Part shown: in pieces, positions 36,201-47,530 of the stretch
Layout: each line of letters begins with the position of its first letter
Numbering within the stretch: the stretch's first letter is position 1
DNA from: Siderastrea siderea
Lineage: Eukaryota > Cnidaria > Anthozoa > Scleractinia > Rhizangiidae
Reading direction: 5' to 3'
NCBI GenBank assembly: GCA_964030785.1
Contig: OZ034969.1
Span: 70,154,862-70,218,861 of the forward strand
Length of the DNA: 64,000 nucleotides
Program-made: the position numbers and the translations under genes
Notes under the pieces: generated by a model
Told to the model about the DNA's origin: nothing
Database searches by the model: none
The model's input: the letters and a program-made list of their open reading frames with translations, nothing else

Positions 36201-38874
36201 GCTGGGTATCCTGTGATGGACAAGCATCCCATCCAGGGACGAATAGTAATACTTCTAGTCACTTTATGCTGGGTATCCTGTGATGGACAGGCATCCCATC
36301 CAGGGACGAGTAGTAATACCCCTTGTCACTTTATGCTGGGTATCCTGTGATGGACAAGCATCCCATCCAGGGACGAGTAGTAATACTTCTAGTCACTTTA
36401 TGCTGGGTATCCTGTGATGGACAGGCATCCCATCCAGGGACGAGTAGTAATACCCCTTGTCACTTTATGCTGGGTATCCTGTGATGGACAGGCATCCCAT
36501 CCAGGGACGAGTAGTAATACTTCTAGTCACTTTATGCTGGGTATCCTGTGATGGACTAGCATCCCATCCAGGGACGAGTAGTAATACTTCTAGTCACTTT
36601 ATGCTGGGTATCCTGTGATGGACAAGCATCCCATCCAGGGGGAGTAGTAATACTCTTAGACACTTTATGCTGGTGTCCTGTGATGGACTAGCATCCCATC
36701 CAGGGAGGAGTAGTAATACTCCTTGTCACTTTATGCTGGGTATCCTGTGATGGACTAGCATCCCATTCAGGGGGAGTAGTAATACTCCTAGTCACTTTAT
36801 GCTGGGTATCCTGTGATGGACAAGCATGCCATTCAGGGGGAGTAATAATACTCCTACTCACTTTATGCTGGTGTCCTGTGATGGACTAGCATCCCATCCA
36901 GGGAGGAGTAGTAATACTCCTAGTCACTTTATGCTGGGTATCCTGTGATGGACTAGCATCCCATTCAGGGAGGAGTAGTAATACTCCCAGTCGCTTAATG
37001 CTGGGTATTCTGTGATGGACTAGCATCCAATCCAGGGGGAAGAAGTAATGCTCCAAGTCACTTTATGCTGGGTATCCTGTGGTGGACTAGCATGCCATCC
37101 AGGGGGAGTAGTAATACTCCTTGTCACTTTATGCTGGGTATCCTGTGATGGACTAGCATGCCATCCAGGGACGAGTAGTAATACTTCTAGTCACTTTATG
37201 CTGGGTTTCCTGTGATGGACTAGCATCCCACCCAGAGGGGAGTAGTAATACTCCTTGTCACTTTATGCTGGGTATCCTGTGATGGACTAGCATGCCATCC
37301 AGGGACGAGTAGTAATACTTCTAGTCACTTTATGCTGGGTTTCCTGTGATGGACTAGCATCCCACCCAGAGGGGAATAGTAATACTCCTAGTCACTTTAT
37401 GCTGGGTATCCTGTGATGGACTAGCATCCCATTCAGGGAGAGTAGTAATACCCCTTGTCACTTTATGCTGGGTATCCTGTGATGGACTAGCATCCCACCC
37501 AGGGGGGAGTAGTAATACTCCTAGTCACTTTATGCTGGGTTTCCTGTGATGGACTAGCATCCCATTCAGGGGGAGGAGTAATACTCCTAGTCACTGTTTA
37601 TGCTGGGTGTCCTGCGATGGACTAGCAGCTCATTCAGGGCAAATTAGTAATACTCCTAGTCACTTTATGCTGGGTATCCTGCGATGGACTAGCATCCCAT
37701 TCAGGGCAAAGCAGTAACGCACCCAGACGCTTCATGCTTTGGAAGCGGGGTTCACTAGGTTCATTAAGAATTTTCCATGTCGTGAAGATCGCTAACGATA
37801 CTTTCTCCTATTGTCCTAAAAATACTTTCCACGTTCTCTTCTTATAATCTGTGATTAAACCTGAGTTTTATCGGGCGTATACGGTGAAATACTTTCAACT
37901 GGATCAGTTGTAGTTGAATTTGAATTTAGTTTCCCCTCAACAATTTTTTCGAAGGTGTGCCACCACCAAAAAAAAAGAAATCTTTATCAGGCGGAAGTGC
38001 TCAAGTTCCTGATCGACCCACAACTGTGCACGCCGAAGGTCAGATATCCTATTTTATGAGTCTGTTGATGAAACCACAAAGTATTACTTAACATTGCAAT
38101 TGTTATGTTTTGAAATAAATTTATTGAAGGTTTTAGTATTTTTTCAAGTGTTAAGTACTCACAGTGTGCCGTTAGACGTACACGCTGCTGTTTGTCGGTA
38201 AGCTTGTGACTGATGGCTTATGGTTCATGACCAATAGGCCATCCCCATAAAATGTTTCGTTTCCCATCGCCCGACCGACCCATTTTTTCTGGAAAAGAAA
38301 AATAAAATCCATATACACTGTCAGACAAGCAAAATTTTAATTCTTAACTTAATTCACATCGTCTGTTTTATGCCATGTGATCAAGGCTTTATTCTGAATA
38401 GAAGTCGTTACCTAATTTATTAGAATGTTTGTGGTCGCCATTTCATATATGTCTCAGCATTGCATACTTGGAAACGTAGCTATAGGTTTTAATAAACTGC
38501 ATTGTGTAACAGGAACAAAAACTAAGAGGCACATATCCTTTACCCAGTAGGGATTTTGTTTCATCCTGAATTGAAAATGCTTTTACTTTACTATTGCAGT
38601 CAAGGCGGGGAAAGTTTCAGATGACGACTTAGAGTTGCTATCTTTAAAACTCGCGGATAAATGGAACAAGCTGGCCCTCCACCTGAAGTTCGATAGAGCA
38701 CGGATAACTGCATATCATAAAGAAAATGAGAAATGGGACGAAAAAGCGTATAATATGTTGATGGATTGGAAGCAAAGAGAAGGCCGTGATGGTACTTATC
38801 AGGTTTTATACGACGCAATGTGTCGCATAGAATTAGCCGATTTAGCGGGTGATATTTGTTGTGTTCAACCTTGA
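33256..38874 (+). CDS. Gene B: PNP/MTA-SAH-nucleosidase-like domain - linkers - Death domain
   Basis: Five exons are supported: 33256-33990 and 34142-34327 (PNP_UDP_1-type domain), 34586-34669 and 37955-38038 (linkers), and 38600-38874 (Death domain, stop TGA). All four internal junctions are phase 1, and every internal exon length is a multiple of three (735, 186, 84, 84). The PNP part has the glycine motif FCVGFCGGLN, then AIAIEMEGEG at the first junction and VIKGVSDFADG in exon 2. The Met-Glu and the Ser-Asp-x-Ala-Asp match the ribose-binding Glu and catalytic Asp regions of MTA/SAH nucleosidases, so the enzyme could be active. Linkers are basic and Ser/Thr-rich (GVPPPKKKKSLSGG and GASTRRKRTISFLSS). 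The last exon has a Death-domain pattern: DDDLELLSLKLADKWNKLA, then HLKFDRARITAYHKENEKWD and ends LADLAGDICCVQP. No Roc domain is present. The acceptor at 33255 implies an upstream exon, not found. Inferred role: effector-adaptor with a purine-nucleoside-cleaving domain. Confidence 0.85.
35160..37735 (+). repeat. 67-bp minisatellite, about 38 copies, in gene B intron
   Basis: The unit contains TCACTTTATGCTGGGTATCC, then TGTGATGGACTAGCATCCCA, then TCCAGG-GAGTAGTAATACTC. Period 67 was measured between successive TAGTCAC words (35787, 35854, 35921). Unit types cluster by position. Units at 35787-36600 carry GACGAG, and those from about 36040 to 36500 alternate CTTCTAG and CCCCTTG variants, giving a 134-bp dimer period. 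Frames across it (VTLCWVSC patterns) are repeat artefacts. Confidence 0.95.
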
Positions 38875-41673
38875 TTACTGACTCTGTAGAGAAGTATACA
38901 ATAGCGCCACATGTAGGACAGCTAACGAGCCCAAAACTAATTAGTTTCCCCACTGTTTGACCATAAGTCAATAGGCACGGGTTTAAAAGTGATGTACACA
39001 TACTTTTTTCTTTGCAAGGTAGTATATCCCTGATGCATTGTGCTTCACGAAGAAGGTGTTTCATTTTAGAAATTCGAAATAAAGCGACACAGGAAGACCG
39101 GAAACTTCAGCCACCTGTTCTTAGAAAGCCGATGAGCGCTAATCGAGAGTTGAATCTCACTAATTGAGGCCAGGGTTAAAAATTATCCTTCGGTTGAATA
39201 TGCAAATCAACTAGCGTTGAAGGATGCTCGAGTTTTTGTATTTATTAAAACGTTTTAGAATTAGTAATAAGATACAGGTATTGTAACGTATTGAACGTTA
39301 AGAGAAGGCGGGTCAACTATACCAGGAAGCAGGCAGATTTGATGCCTTGGGACATCACGCGATGACAGGTATAAGAATTCGAACATCCGCCCTTAGGGCG
39401 AGAGCCCGAGACGTCCCACCCCCCTCCCCCGCCAACAGATCAGCTTGCTCTACCCTACTCTGAGATATCTTTACGCGTGAGACGTATCTGCCACAAAATT
39501 GTTTGACTTTCAAGCACTGGGTGGTGCAGCACGACACAGGCACGAAATTAGTTATATATGCAGGCGTGGTTCATTCATGTTTCATGTTCTTTTCCGGTAA
39601 ACAGTTCTTTTGCCGGCACAAATAACCGTCGCCATCCGGTTTAGTGAAACTGGCCCATCACTATAAGTTGTGTTGCTAACCGCTAAATACAAATTTGTTA
39701 ATCATATAGCCAGGAGACCTCCTGATATAATACAATGTACTTAGTGGAGAAACGTTAGGAAAGATTACACGTCAGCTAGACAGAAATTTGAATAGGGTCT
39801 TAGACGAAATAAGCAGGAAAGATGTTTATAGCTAGATGTTTTAAGGTTCAATTTTTCCTTTGGGTAATTCGATTCATTTTATGTTATGTTAACGCCTGGA
39901 TATGTTACATAGTCCTGTTGCCAGGACACACCTCACCTTTCCACCGTACCAGATGGGCTATACTCCTGTGTAGTGCTCAGTGCGTCCTGAACTTTCCAGG
40001 TACGCATGTCCCGGAGAAAAACCATATTTGGTAATAGTTTGGCACATTTAATTTGCCAATGAGCGGCACTTCGAGCTTGTTTGCGTGCGTTAAAAAGTTT
40101 TGGGAGCCGATTAATTTCACATTTATGAAGTCACCCCAGTTTTGCCGTCTTTAGAAGATATCTCCACGCTATTATGAAAAAACGTTCGTGAAAGCAGTTA
40201 CACCAGTTAGGAAAGCCCCTAAATTTGATTTTACAAAAGCAGAAATAAATCATTTCGATTCAAAAGCCTAGAAGTAAAATGCATGGTTTACACGTGCATT
40301 ACAATTACACAGCTTTCTACATTTCTCAGCAGTCATCTGCTAAACAACATCCCGCGAAATAGCCTGTTCCAGTCCCTCAGATAGTAAGAGCGACAAGAAA
40401 ATTAGAATAAGAAAAGGGGGTGGTTGCTGCCTCTTGTCTCTCAGCCCCCACGTTTTTTTTTACGCTCGTTTTCTCAATTTGCGCTTTCCTCACTATCTCG
40501 GAGCCTGAAATAGGCTATCTGCTTAATGACAAAATTTACCCTAATTTCAAAAATCCAGAGGAAGTGTGACTTGTCTCATTATAAAGTACTATGCCTCAAA
40601 AAAGTAACAATTGATATTCAGTATCTTTTTTGTAAAACTGAACAAAGAGAACAAAAGAGTTAGAGCCGAGTGGCATGTATTTATCTAATTGCAGTACCTT
40701 GTGAAGTTGTTCCGGAAAGGACAGGACGCATTGAGCACCACACAAGGTTTAGGCCCCTTTGGTAGGGTAGGGTGAAGTGTTTTCTGGCAACAGGACTTCG
40801 TTTTACCATGCTGTACTTAGAAAACAATTGGTCTCATTTGTTTTATATTTTTTGCTTTATATATATATTTTTAATTATAAAGAGGTAAGCCTCTGTTTTA
40901 ACTAATTTAACAGAAACGTTTGTTTTGAACTAATTAATGCGTGTCCGCATCCTGTAGATAAGCTACCAAGACATTCATACCATTAGATGGAATGTCGCTA
41001 GACTTGATTTTCCGATTTTGTGTAAATCTATACTGTCCATTAAAAAACTATTCAATGGAAAACATCCCTTGAAGTCATTTCGTTCCAGACAAACCGTATA
41101 CAATAAACTTATAATTGGAAGATGAACTGTGTCTCAGTTGCCCTGAGGAAGGTTTGTAAATAAACCGAAATTATATAAGCACGGTTCATTTTCCTGTTTT
41201 AAGTTCATTGTCCATCAGTAAAGTGTACTTGCTTTTTTACGGTCGTAAATTGAGTGTATTATTAGTTTGGCTTGTTTATCATCTCAAGCAGTTTAATGCC
41301 TGGTTTTAAACTCTAGGTGGAACAAAATGGTTGATCAACCATATCTTCTACAAGAACGCATGGAAAAGGATGAAACTTTCCTTCGAATACAAATATTTAC
41401 CTTCACTTTTGCCTTAAGCTATAATTTTGATTACGTGACAGATCATGAGTAGCCAGAATATAAAAATTTCGGAAAACCACGAATTGCCGGCGAATTGAAG
41501 TTGTATTAATAAATGAAACAACGTTTTCGATAAAAATTTAACATATCTAGCCTTCCACGTTTGGAACGAGTGTCCTGGAATTTTAAAAGTAAATATATCA
41601 GAGCTCAAAAGTGGAAATTTATGGGATTAGTTGACCTTTGCCTTCATAACCTTACTTTCGATCATTCCAAACG
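38875..41673. other. No gene seen
   Basis: Mostly AT-rich with short accidental frames. A GC/C-rich patch at 39395-39435 is not a tRNA by eye. No exon with splice support and no repeat family was recognised. Confidence 0.35.
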
Positions 41674-41746
41674 TAGCCTCCCACGCAGACGCTCTTAGGG
41701 TTTCGTCACGCGTTCCTAACCCTAAGAGCGTCTGCGTGGGAGGCTA
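41674..41746. mobile_element. 73-bp hairpin miniature element with 9-bp target duplication
   Basis: The arms TAGCCTCCCACGCAGACGCT and AGCGTCTGCGTGGGAGGCTA are perfect inverse partners extending to CTTAGGG/CCCTAAG. The loop is TTTCGTCACGCGTTCCTAA. TTCCAAACG lies directly on both sides (41665-41673 and 41747-41755), a 9-bp target duplication as left by Mutator-like elements. Confidence 0.85.
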
Positions 41747-42047
41747 TTCCAAACGTGAAGGACTGACAATAACTAAACTACATCTAAAGAGCGTTTTTGT
41801 TCGATGTCATCTCGTCAATCCATTGGCAATTCGTCAAATAATTGCATTTTTTCGAAGCAACAGCCACGTGACATGTCATGTGATGTAGTAGAACACCTAA
41901 TGCCCTTAAAATATCTCTGTGTGCGCCAAATTTCGTTTTATTTTCTTGCTCCAAGCTAATAATATCGCGAAAAACCAATTTATTCCTGGTTCCCCTTTAA
42001 CCAAAGCCTTAAACCACTTGAGATCTCATCTCAGTTTATCTCATCTT

Positions 42048-42870
42048 GTAATCTTCTTTCCTCTTCTCTGCTCTGCCCTCCTCTGCTCTGCTCTGCTCTC
42101 CTCCCCTCTGCTCTGCTCTGCTCTGCTATGCTCTGCTCTGCTCTGCTATCCTCTCCTCTCCTCTCCTCTCCTCTCCTCTCCTCTCCTCTCCTCTCGATCT
42201 CCTCTCCTCTCCTCTCCTCTCCTCTCCTCTCCTCTCCTCTCCTCTCCTCTCCTCTCCTCTGTTCTCCTCTACTCTGCCCTCCTCTGCTATGCTCTGCCCT
42301 GCTCTGCTCTCTTCTCTTCTCCTCTCCTCTCCTCTCCTCTGCACTGCTCTGTTCTGCTCTGCTCTCCTCTCCTCTGCTCTCCTCTCCTATCCTTTGCTCT
42401 GCTCAGCTCTACTCTCTTCTTCTCTGCTCTGCTCAGCTCTCCTCTGCTCTCTCTCCTCTCCTCTGCTCTCCTCTCCTCTCCTCTGCTCTCCTCTGCTCTC
42501 CTCTCCTCTCCTCTCCTCTCATCTCCTCTCTTCTCCTCTGCTCTCCTCTGCTCTCCTATCCTCTCCTCTGCTCTCCTCTCCTCTGCTCTCCTCTGCTCTC
42601 CTCTTCTCTCCTCTCCTCTCCTCTCCTATCCTCTCCTCTCCTCCCCTCCCCTCTCTTCTCCTCACCCTGTCCTCCCCTTTCCTCTCCTCTCCTCTCCTCT
42701 CCTCGCTAGCCTGCTCTCTTCTCCTCTTCTCTCCTCTCCTCTTCTTTCCTCTTCTGTCCTCTCCTCTCCCCTCTAGCCTTCTCTCCTCTCCTATCTCTCC
42801 CCGCTAGCCTTCTTTCCTCTCCTCTCCTCTTCTCTTCGTTCCTCTCCTCTCCTGTCCTCTCTTTTCTCTG
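42048..42870 (+). repeat. Polypyrimidine CTCTC/CTGCT satellite
   Basis: About 820 bases almost purely C and T with interspersed G, built on 5-base units CTCTC, CTCCT and CTGCT. CTGCT units dominate the left and CTCCT units the middle. The long LLSSPLLSS-type frames on the plus strand and GEERR-type frames on the minus strand are satellite translations, not genes. Confidence 0.95.
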
Positions 42871-43090
42871 GCATTATCAGTCACCGTATATATATTTTTT
42901 ACTGCGAGGGTTTTACTTTAATATCCAGGTCTAATCATCAGAAACTCTCAATGTCTTGTCTCTGTGATCTTGCCAGTTTAAAAGCTCTTCAGTCTCACGG
43001 GATGAACGGGAACAAGCAAGATTATCGAGAGCTTAAGCGACTTAATCGACGAGTTTGCAGGGTTGCATTACACTTCAACTGGTCTAGTAT

Positions 43091-43260
43091 TAGACTGCGA
43101 GTAGTCTCTAATTTTGGCGATGGCGATTGTGAGGCGGGCGAAATAAACACACGCGCGCGCGCGAAATTTCGAGGAGATGCGACGCGAATTTCGCGCGCGC
43201 ACGTGTGTGTATTTCGCCCGCCCCACAATCGCCATCGATTAGAGACTACTCGCAGTCTTT
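43091..43260. mobile_element. Near-perfect palindromic MITE with 8-bp target duplication
   Basis: The left arm TAGACTGCGAGTAGTCTCTA is mirrored by the right arm (reverse complement AAAGACTGCGAGTAGTCTCT). Pairing continues through GGCGATTGTGAGGCGGGCGA and an alternating CGCGCG tract, with a small loop AGGAGATGCG. TCTAGTAT occurs directly outside both ends (43083-43090 and 43261-43268), as expected for hAT-type insertion. Confidence 0.85.
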
Positions 43261-43268
43261 TCTAGTAT

Positions 43269-44310
43269 CCGATGACGGGCTATTCTCCTGAAGACGTTTG
43301 TGCCCTACTGATACGTTAGCAGAGTTTGACTTTATTAAAAAAAAACTGTAACCCAGTTAAACTCTTGACAAATCTTAAGTTGTTTGCTCCGGCGCATTAA
43401 TGTTTAAACAATTTTACTCACACGAGATTGACCTGCAAAGCTCCAACATGGGAAGGGGGAGTGGGGAGGTGTGCCTAAACGCTCATTTCAGCAATTTGAA
43501 AATGTTATTGAGCATGACCTCTTCAAATCCATCTTTTCAATCCGTCCCCAACAACTTGTGGCGAAGGTCGCATGATTACACGGTCATTATGCCCCCGGAC
43601 ACTCCTCGCAAGTGACTAACAGTAATAGGATAGATTTCAACCCCCCCCCCCCCCTCCCCACCCCCACTCGCACACTTCGTGACATAACTTTGCTGAAGAC
43701 AATTGCCTAAAGATAACAAATCGCGAAACCTTTTTTAAGTTCATAAAAAATGTTACAAAGGTAATTAAGAAGCTTACTTTTAACGGTCAAACCCTCGTTT
43801 CTAACCCTTTTATTTTTTAGTCTTTTTATTTAAGATTTCTAGATTTCTATGTTAACGTTCAATGCAGCAGTTGTATGTAGATGTTAGCGTGACTGATGGT
43901 ATAATTTACATAACGATCAGACACATTATAATTATTGTTTCTGAGACAATTTTTAGTTATTGAATCCTTTTTAGAGGCCATTTCCTAACAATTTTCCGCT
44001 AATTGTTTGCATTACCAACAAGCCTTAATTAAATTGTGAGGGTTTTTTTTCGTCACTGGTAAATCTCAATCTGACTGAGTTTGTTTATACCACTTCGATC
44101 CGTTTTAAGACGTAACGGCAAACTTAATTACTTTAATAACTAGTTAGCTATTACTTATTAAGTACAATACAATTTTATCTTAAAGAATGTGATATGAAAG
44201 GCAGCACAATGGAGGACGATTAAAGGTTCCTTTCAACAGTTTCTATTAAAAGCTGACTTTTGTGAATACACCACTTGAAGAATGCTATAGTTCGATGGTG
44301 GTGTTCGTAT
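43269..44310. other. No gene seen; homopolymer C run
   Basis: AT-rich. A run of about 17 C (43641-43657) is the only notable feature. Confidence 0.4.
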
Positions 44311-44728
44311 GTTTCCCGGGGGGGCACTCAGCAGATGCTTGGGTAGGGAGGTGCGGCCCGGGTGTTTAAACCCTAACCCTGTCTAAGACAAAAATCTCTG
44401 ATTTTGCTACCCTGTGTAAGACAAAATTCAGATTTTTCGTGCCCTGGCTAAGACACTTGACCCAACATCATACCCTCCATACGGATCGAATGGACTAGTC
44501 AGACACAGTTTCTTATTTCAATGTGCTGCACATTGGCAAACTGGTAAAAATTCGGCTTTTTGTGGGGGTTCTGTAAATTAACGAATACATAAGATTGTGT
44601 AACGATACCCTGTTTAAGACAAAAATTGATGAAATCGATACCCCGTTCAAGACAAAACCCTCTGAAAACCAAACCCTATCGAGTCGCACGTCCCCGTTAA
44701 GGCCATACAAGGGAGTACCCCCCGGGGT
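44311..44728. mobile_element. CCCGGGGGGCACTC-ended MITE with internal TAAGACAAAA repeats
   Basis: The left end CCCGGGGGGGCACTC (about 44315) and the right end GAGTACCCCCCGGGG are inverted partners. Inside, the word (C)TAAGACAAAA or a close variant recurs at least six times next to ACCCTG. Similar G/C-rich ends occur at 14640, where a related copy may have been truncated. Confidence 0.7.
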
Positions 44729-46318
44729 ATATTTACAATTATGATCGATCATGACGTCAAATCAATGTGAGCGGATATCCTAGTGACAAGAACAAACAGT
44801 GGATCTTAATATTCAAACCACGCTTGAGGGCAAAAGGTTGAAACAAATTTGAATAGTTTATTATGCACTGACGCTCTGAACCGAGTTCAGATCCCGTCAC
44901 GTTTATTACTCTGAAACGGAACTACTAAGGACACTACTGAGTATTCGGTTCTTCTCTCAAAAGTATGGTTTGAAGTCTTAAAGTATCTATATTCCGGTGG
45001 TAAGGAATTGGGTAGGGAAGAATACCTGTAACAGAGGTAAGATTTCATTTTTCTAAGTGAGAAAACCAGTGCCACTGGAATGAAAAGCTTCGCATAGTAT
45101 CTTGTAGCAAATTGCAGTAATTCAGCTTTCGGTGTATAGCTATTGTTATAGACAGATTTAACAGAACGTTGAATGAATTTTGTGTGACTATATTACGTAC
45201 GCCCCGGATGTATTAAAACGGGCCCACGTATAAAATCGTTTGTCCATATAGCAGTTCCCGGAATTCTTTTCAAAGGGGCACTAATCATTTGATTGTACTG
45301 CAAAAATTATTGACGAAGGTTTCCTTATCACCAGGAGAGGATATTTCAGATTTCGTAAAGGTGCTGTTCACAGTAAATTAGCTTTTCTTAAAAATGAGCA
45401 TTCGACGGCAACAGAGCTGCAAGTTTCTAGACAATCAGACGTGCAGGCGATGAGCGCCGCCATTTCTTACGCTGTATTTTGACATGGTTGAGTGCACATT
45501 CGGTAGTTGTCATAACCTAATCTTGTGCCCGACATTAGATAAAGCAGCAAATAGTGGGAAGAAAAGATAACAGATTTACTCTCGTACCAAGGGAATGGAA
45601 TTTAGGACCTTACGTCATTTCGTGTCGCGTGTGTTATTTATGTTTGTATAATCCATCATATGAGGTCTATGGGGAGTGTGAAGCCAGTTTGACCCTATTC
45701 CGCCAAATGGTAAGCGGTGCGATCCCTCATTTTGTACATAACTTTTACTTCCTCAAGTTATTTTAACTAATGTAATAATTAAGATTCTAATTAATGAAAT
45801 AATTAATTTAAGTATGATAATAACAGTAGGCAAAATTAAAAGTGATCTACTTTGATAATATCTTTATACAGATTTACTGCATTTTGCAAGGCCTAATACT
45901 GAGAACAGCAACTACTAGATATAAGTGTTTCTAAATACAAAGATATGTGTTTCTAAATACAAATTGAAGTTTTATGAACTTTTGGATGTACTTTTGGATG
46001 TAGTTTGTTTGTTCTTTCTTCTTTAATTAAAATTTGTTCTTTGTTTCAACAGGTTTCTTTGTTGCCGATCATATATTGTACCGATGTTTGTTCGCATAAT
46101 TTTGTCATATTTGCAACAAAGAAGTTGTGTAAAAACGTTGGACGTTTGTCGTGAGAAGTCGAATAAGAATACATGAAACCAGTTGTGAGGTATGGGTATG
46201 CATATATCTCATGGATATTCAAGCCATAGTTCTAACGTTTTTCTTTTGTTTTGTGAACTTAGATTGAAGAATATTTGTATATGCACTTGTCTAAATGATA
46301 AATTACAATATGATAATT
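44729..46318. other. Non-coding; dispersed repeat fragment at 45565-45675
   Basis: Positions 45565-45675 (ACAGATTTACTCTCGTACCA, TTTGTATAATCCATCATATG) match 13235-13345. Positions 45930-46000 contain a short tandem GTGTTTCTAAATACAAA repeat. No gene was recognised. Confidence 0.4.
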
Positions 46319-46745
46319 AATTAACAATTATTCTGCCAGGGCGCGCTGGAGATCAAACGATAGAAAGTCAACGTCTGTGAAATGTGGTACCTATTTTCTT
46401 TTCCTAAAAAAAGTTATCGCCATCGTTCAAAGCGGATTGAAGCTGTAATCCGTCGCACAACGGAACCATTATATGCTTGTTTCATCGAACTGAATACAGA
46501 ATTTGAACTTGAAAAGGTAATTTCTATGCAGCTTAGTTTTTCTAAACAGTGAAGAACATCATTTTGCAAAGCGTAAAACGCAGTTGCTTGCAGTTTAGAG
46601 GTGGCGGACAGTATGGAAAAAAAACACTTGAACAACTAAGTTCAACGATTTGTATCTGAAATTATGGAGCTGTTGGAACACAGAGCTACAATGAGCGCAG
46701 GTAAACCAGTGCAGTGCAGGTAAACCAATTTTGCGCCGTGAAGCC
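46319..46745 (+). mobile_element. Partial copy of the 31040-32028 element family
   Basis: Begins AACAATTATTCTGCCAGGGC and matches the reverse complement of the 31-32 kb element over several blocks (GCGCGCTGGAGATCAAACGA; TTTGAACTTGAAAAGGTAAT; GGAACACAGAGCTACAATGA). It is shorter, with internal deletions. Confidence 0.6.
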
Positions 46746-46979
46746 AAAAAATGTCATCCTTCCTACGTATAAAAAATCCTTCCTTTCTTCGTTCTTATAC
46801 GTTTCCCAAAATTTTTACTTTCAAATTTGAACATGTTCTAGCATGATTTTACCAATCAAATTTTGGCTGTTGTATCTGTTCAGTATAGAGCGTCATAAGA
46901 TGCTTTGGCATATTTTATGCATCCTTTACGTGGCTTTTTAACTTACTTTTATTTTTTAGCACTGTTCCCATTTTTGCTT

Positions 46980-47530
46980 TGGGAACGTTCCGATTAAGAG
47001 ATGATTGTTCCTCTTTGGAGTGGTCCTTTTAGCATCAAAAGGAACAAATTGCTGTTAAAAATAGGAACAAAGTGTTCATTTAGAGCTAAAAAGAACCTTT
47101 TGTTCCGAATTTTTAACATTGAAAGGAACTTTTTGTTCCTAAATGAGTGGCCTAGGAACAGGTGTTCCCAATGGTATTGTTCCTCTTTTATCATTTTGGT
47201 CCTTTTTAATCGCTTGAGGAACAATTGTTCCCATTAATGCGTTCCGTTTTAGAGTGGCTGTTCCTTTATGCTGACACGAGGAACTTTGGTTCCCAATTAA
47301 TTACGTTCCTTTTTTTATAAAGGAACGTTTGTTCCTTTCTAACATTGTTCCTGTTTTGAAAAATTGGTTCCTTTTCATTCACTTGAGGAACAATTGTTCC
47401 CATTAACAGGTTCCGTTTTGAACGAACTGTTCCTTTTTATTGGCACGTGGAACAGTTTGTTCCTAACCATTAGTTCCTATTTATGTAAAATGGTTCCTAT
47501 TTAGAAATGACAGTTCCTTTGTACATCTTG
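46980..47530. promoter_or_regulatory. Dense GGAAC/GTTCC motif cluster upstream of the recombinase ORF
   Basis: By eye about 32 copies of GGAAC or its complement GTTCC occur in about 560 bases, many as facing pairs: GGAACAATTGTTCC twice (near 47218 and 47388), GGAACAGGTGTTCC, GGAACTTTGGTTCC, GGAACGTTTGTTCC. Spacing between facing pairs is short (about 2-5 bases) and the intervening AT-rich text is not itself repeated. It could be a degenerated inverted repeat, a protein-binding array, or recombination sites. The regulatory label is a guess from position. Confidence 0.4.

Noticed and set aside
35160..37735. Regularly spaced array resembling a CRISPR
   Set aside because: Units are contiguous 67-bp tandem repeats without unique spacers, in a eukaryotic intron.
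38600..39064. Minus-strand 154-residue frame
   Set aside because: Shadow of the Death exon of gene B; no homology recognised.
42048..42807. Long plus-strand frames rich in Leu-Ser-Ser-Pro and minus-strand Glu/Arg frames
   Set aside because: Pure translations of the CT satellite in all frames; no splice or start context.
44880..44905. B-box-like GAGTTCAGATCCCG
   Set aside because: No matching A-box or tRNA arms upstream.
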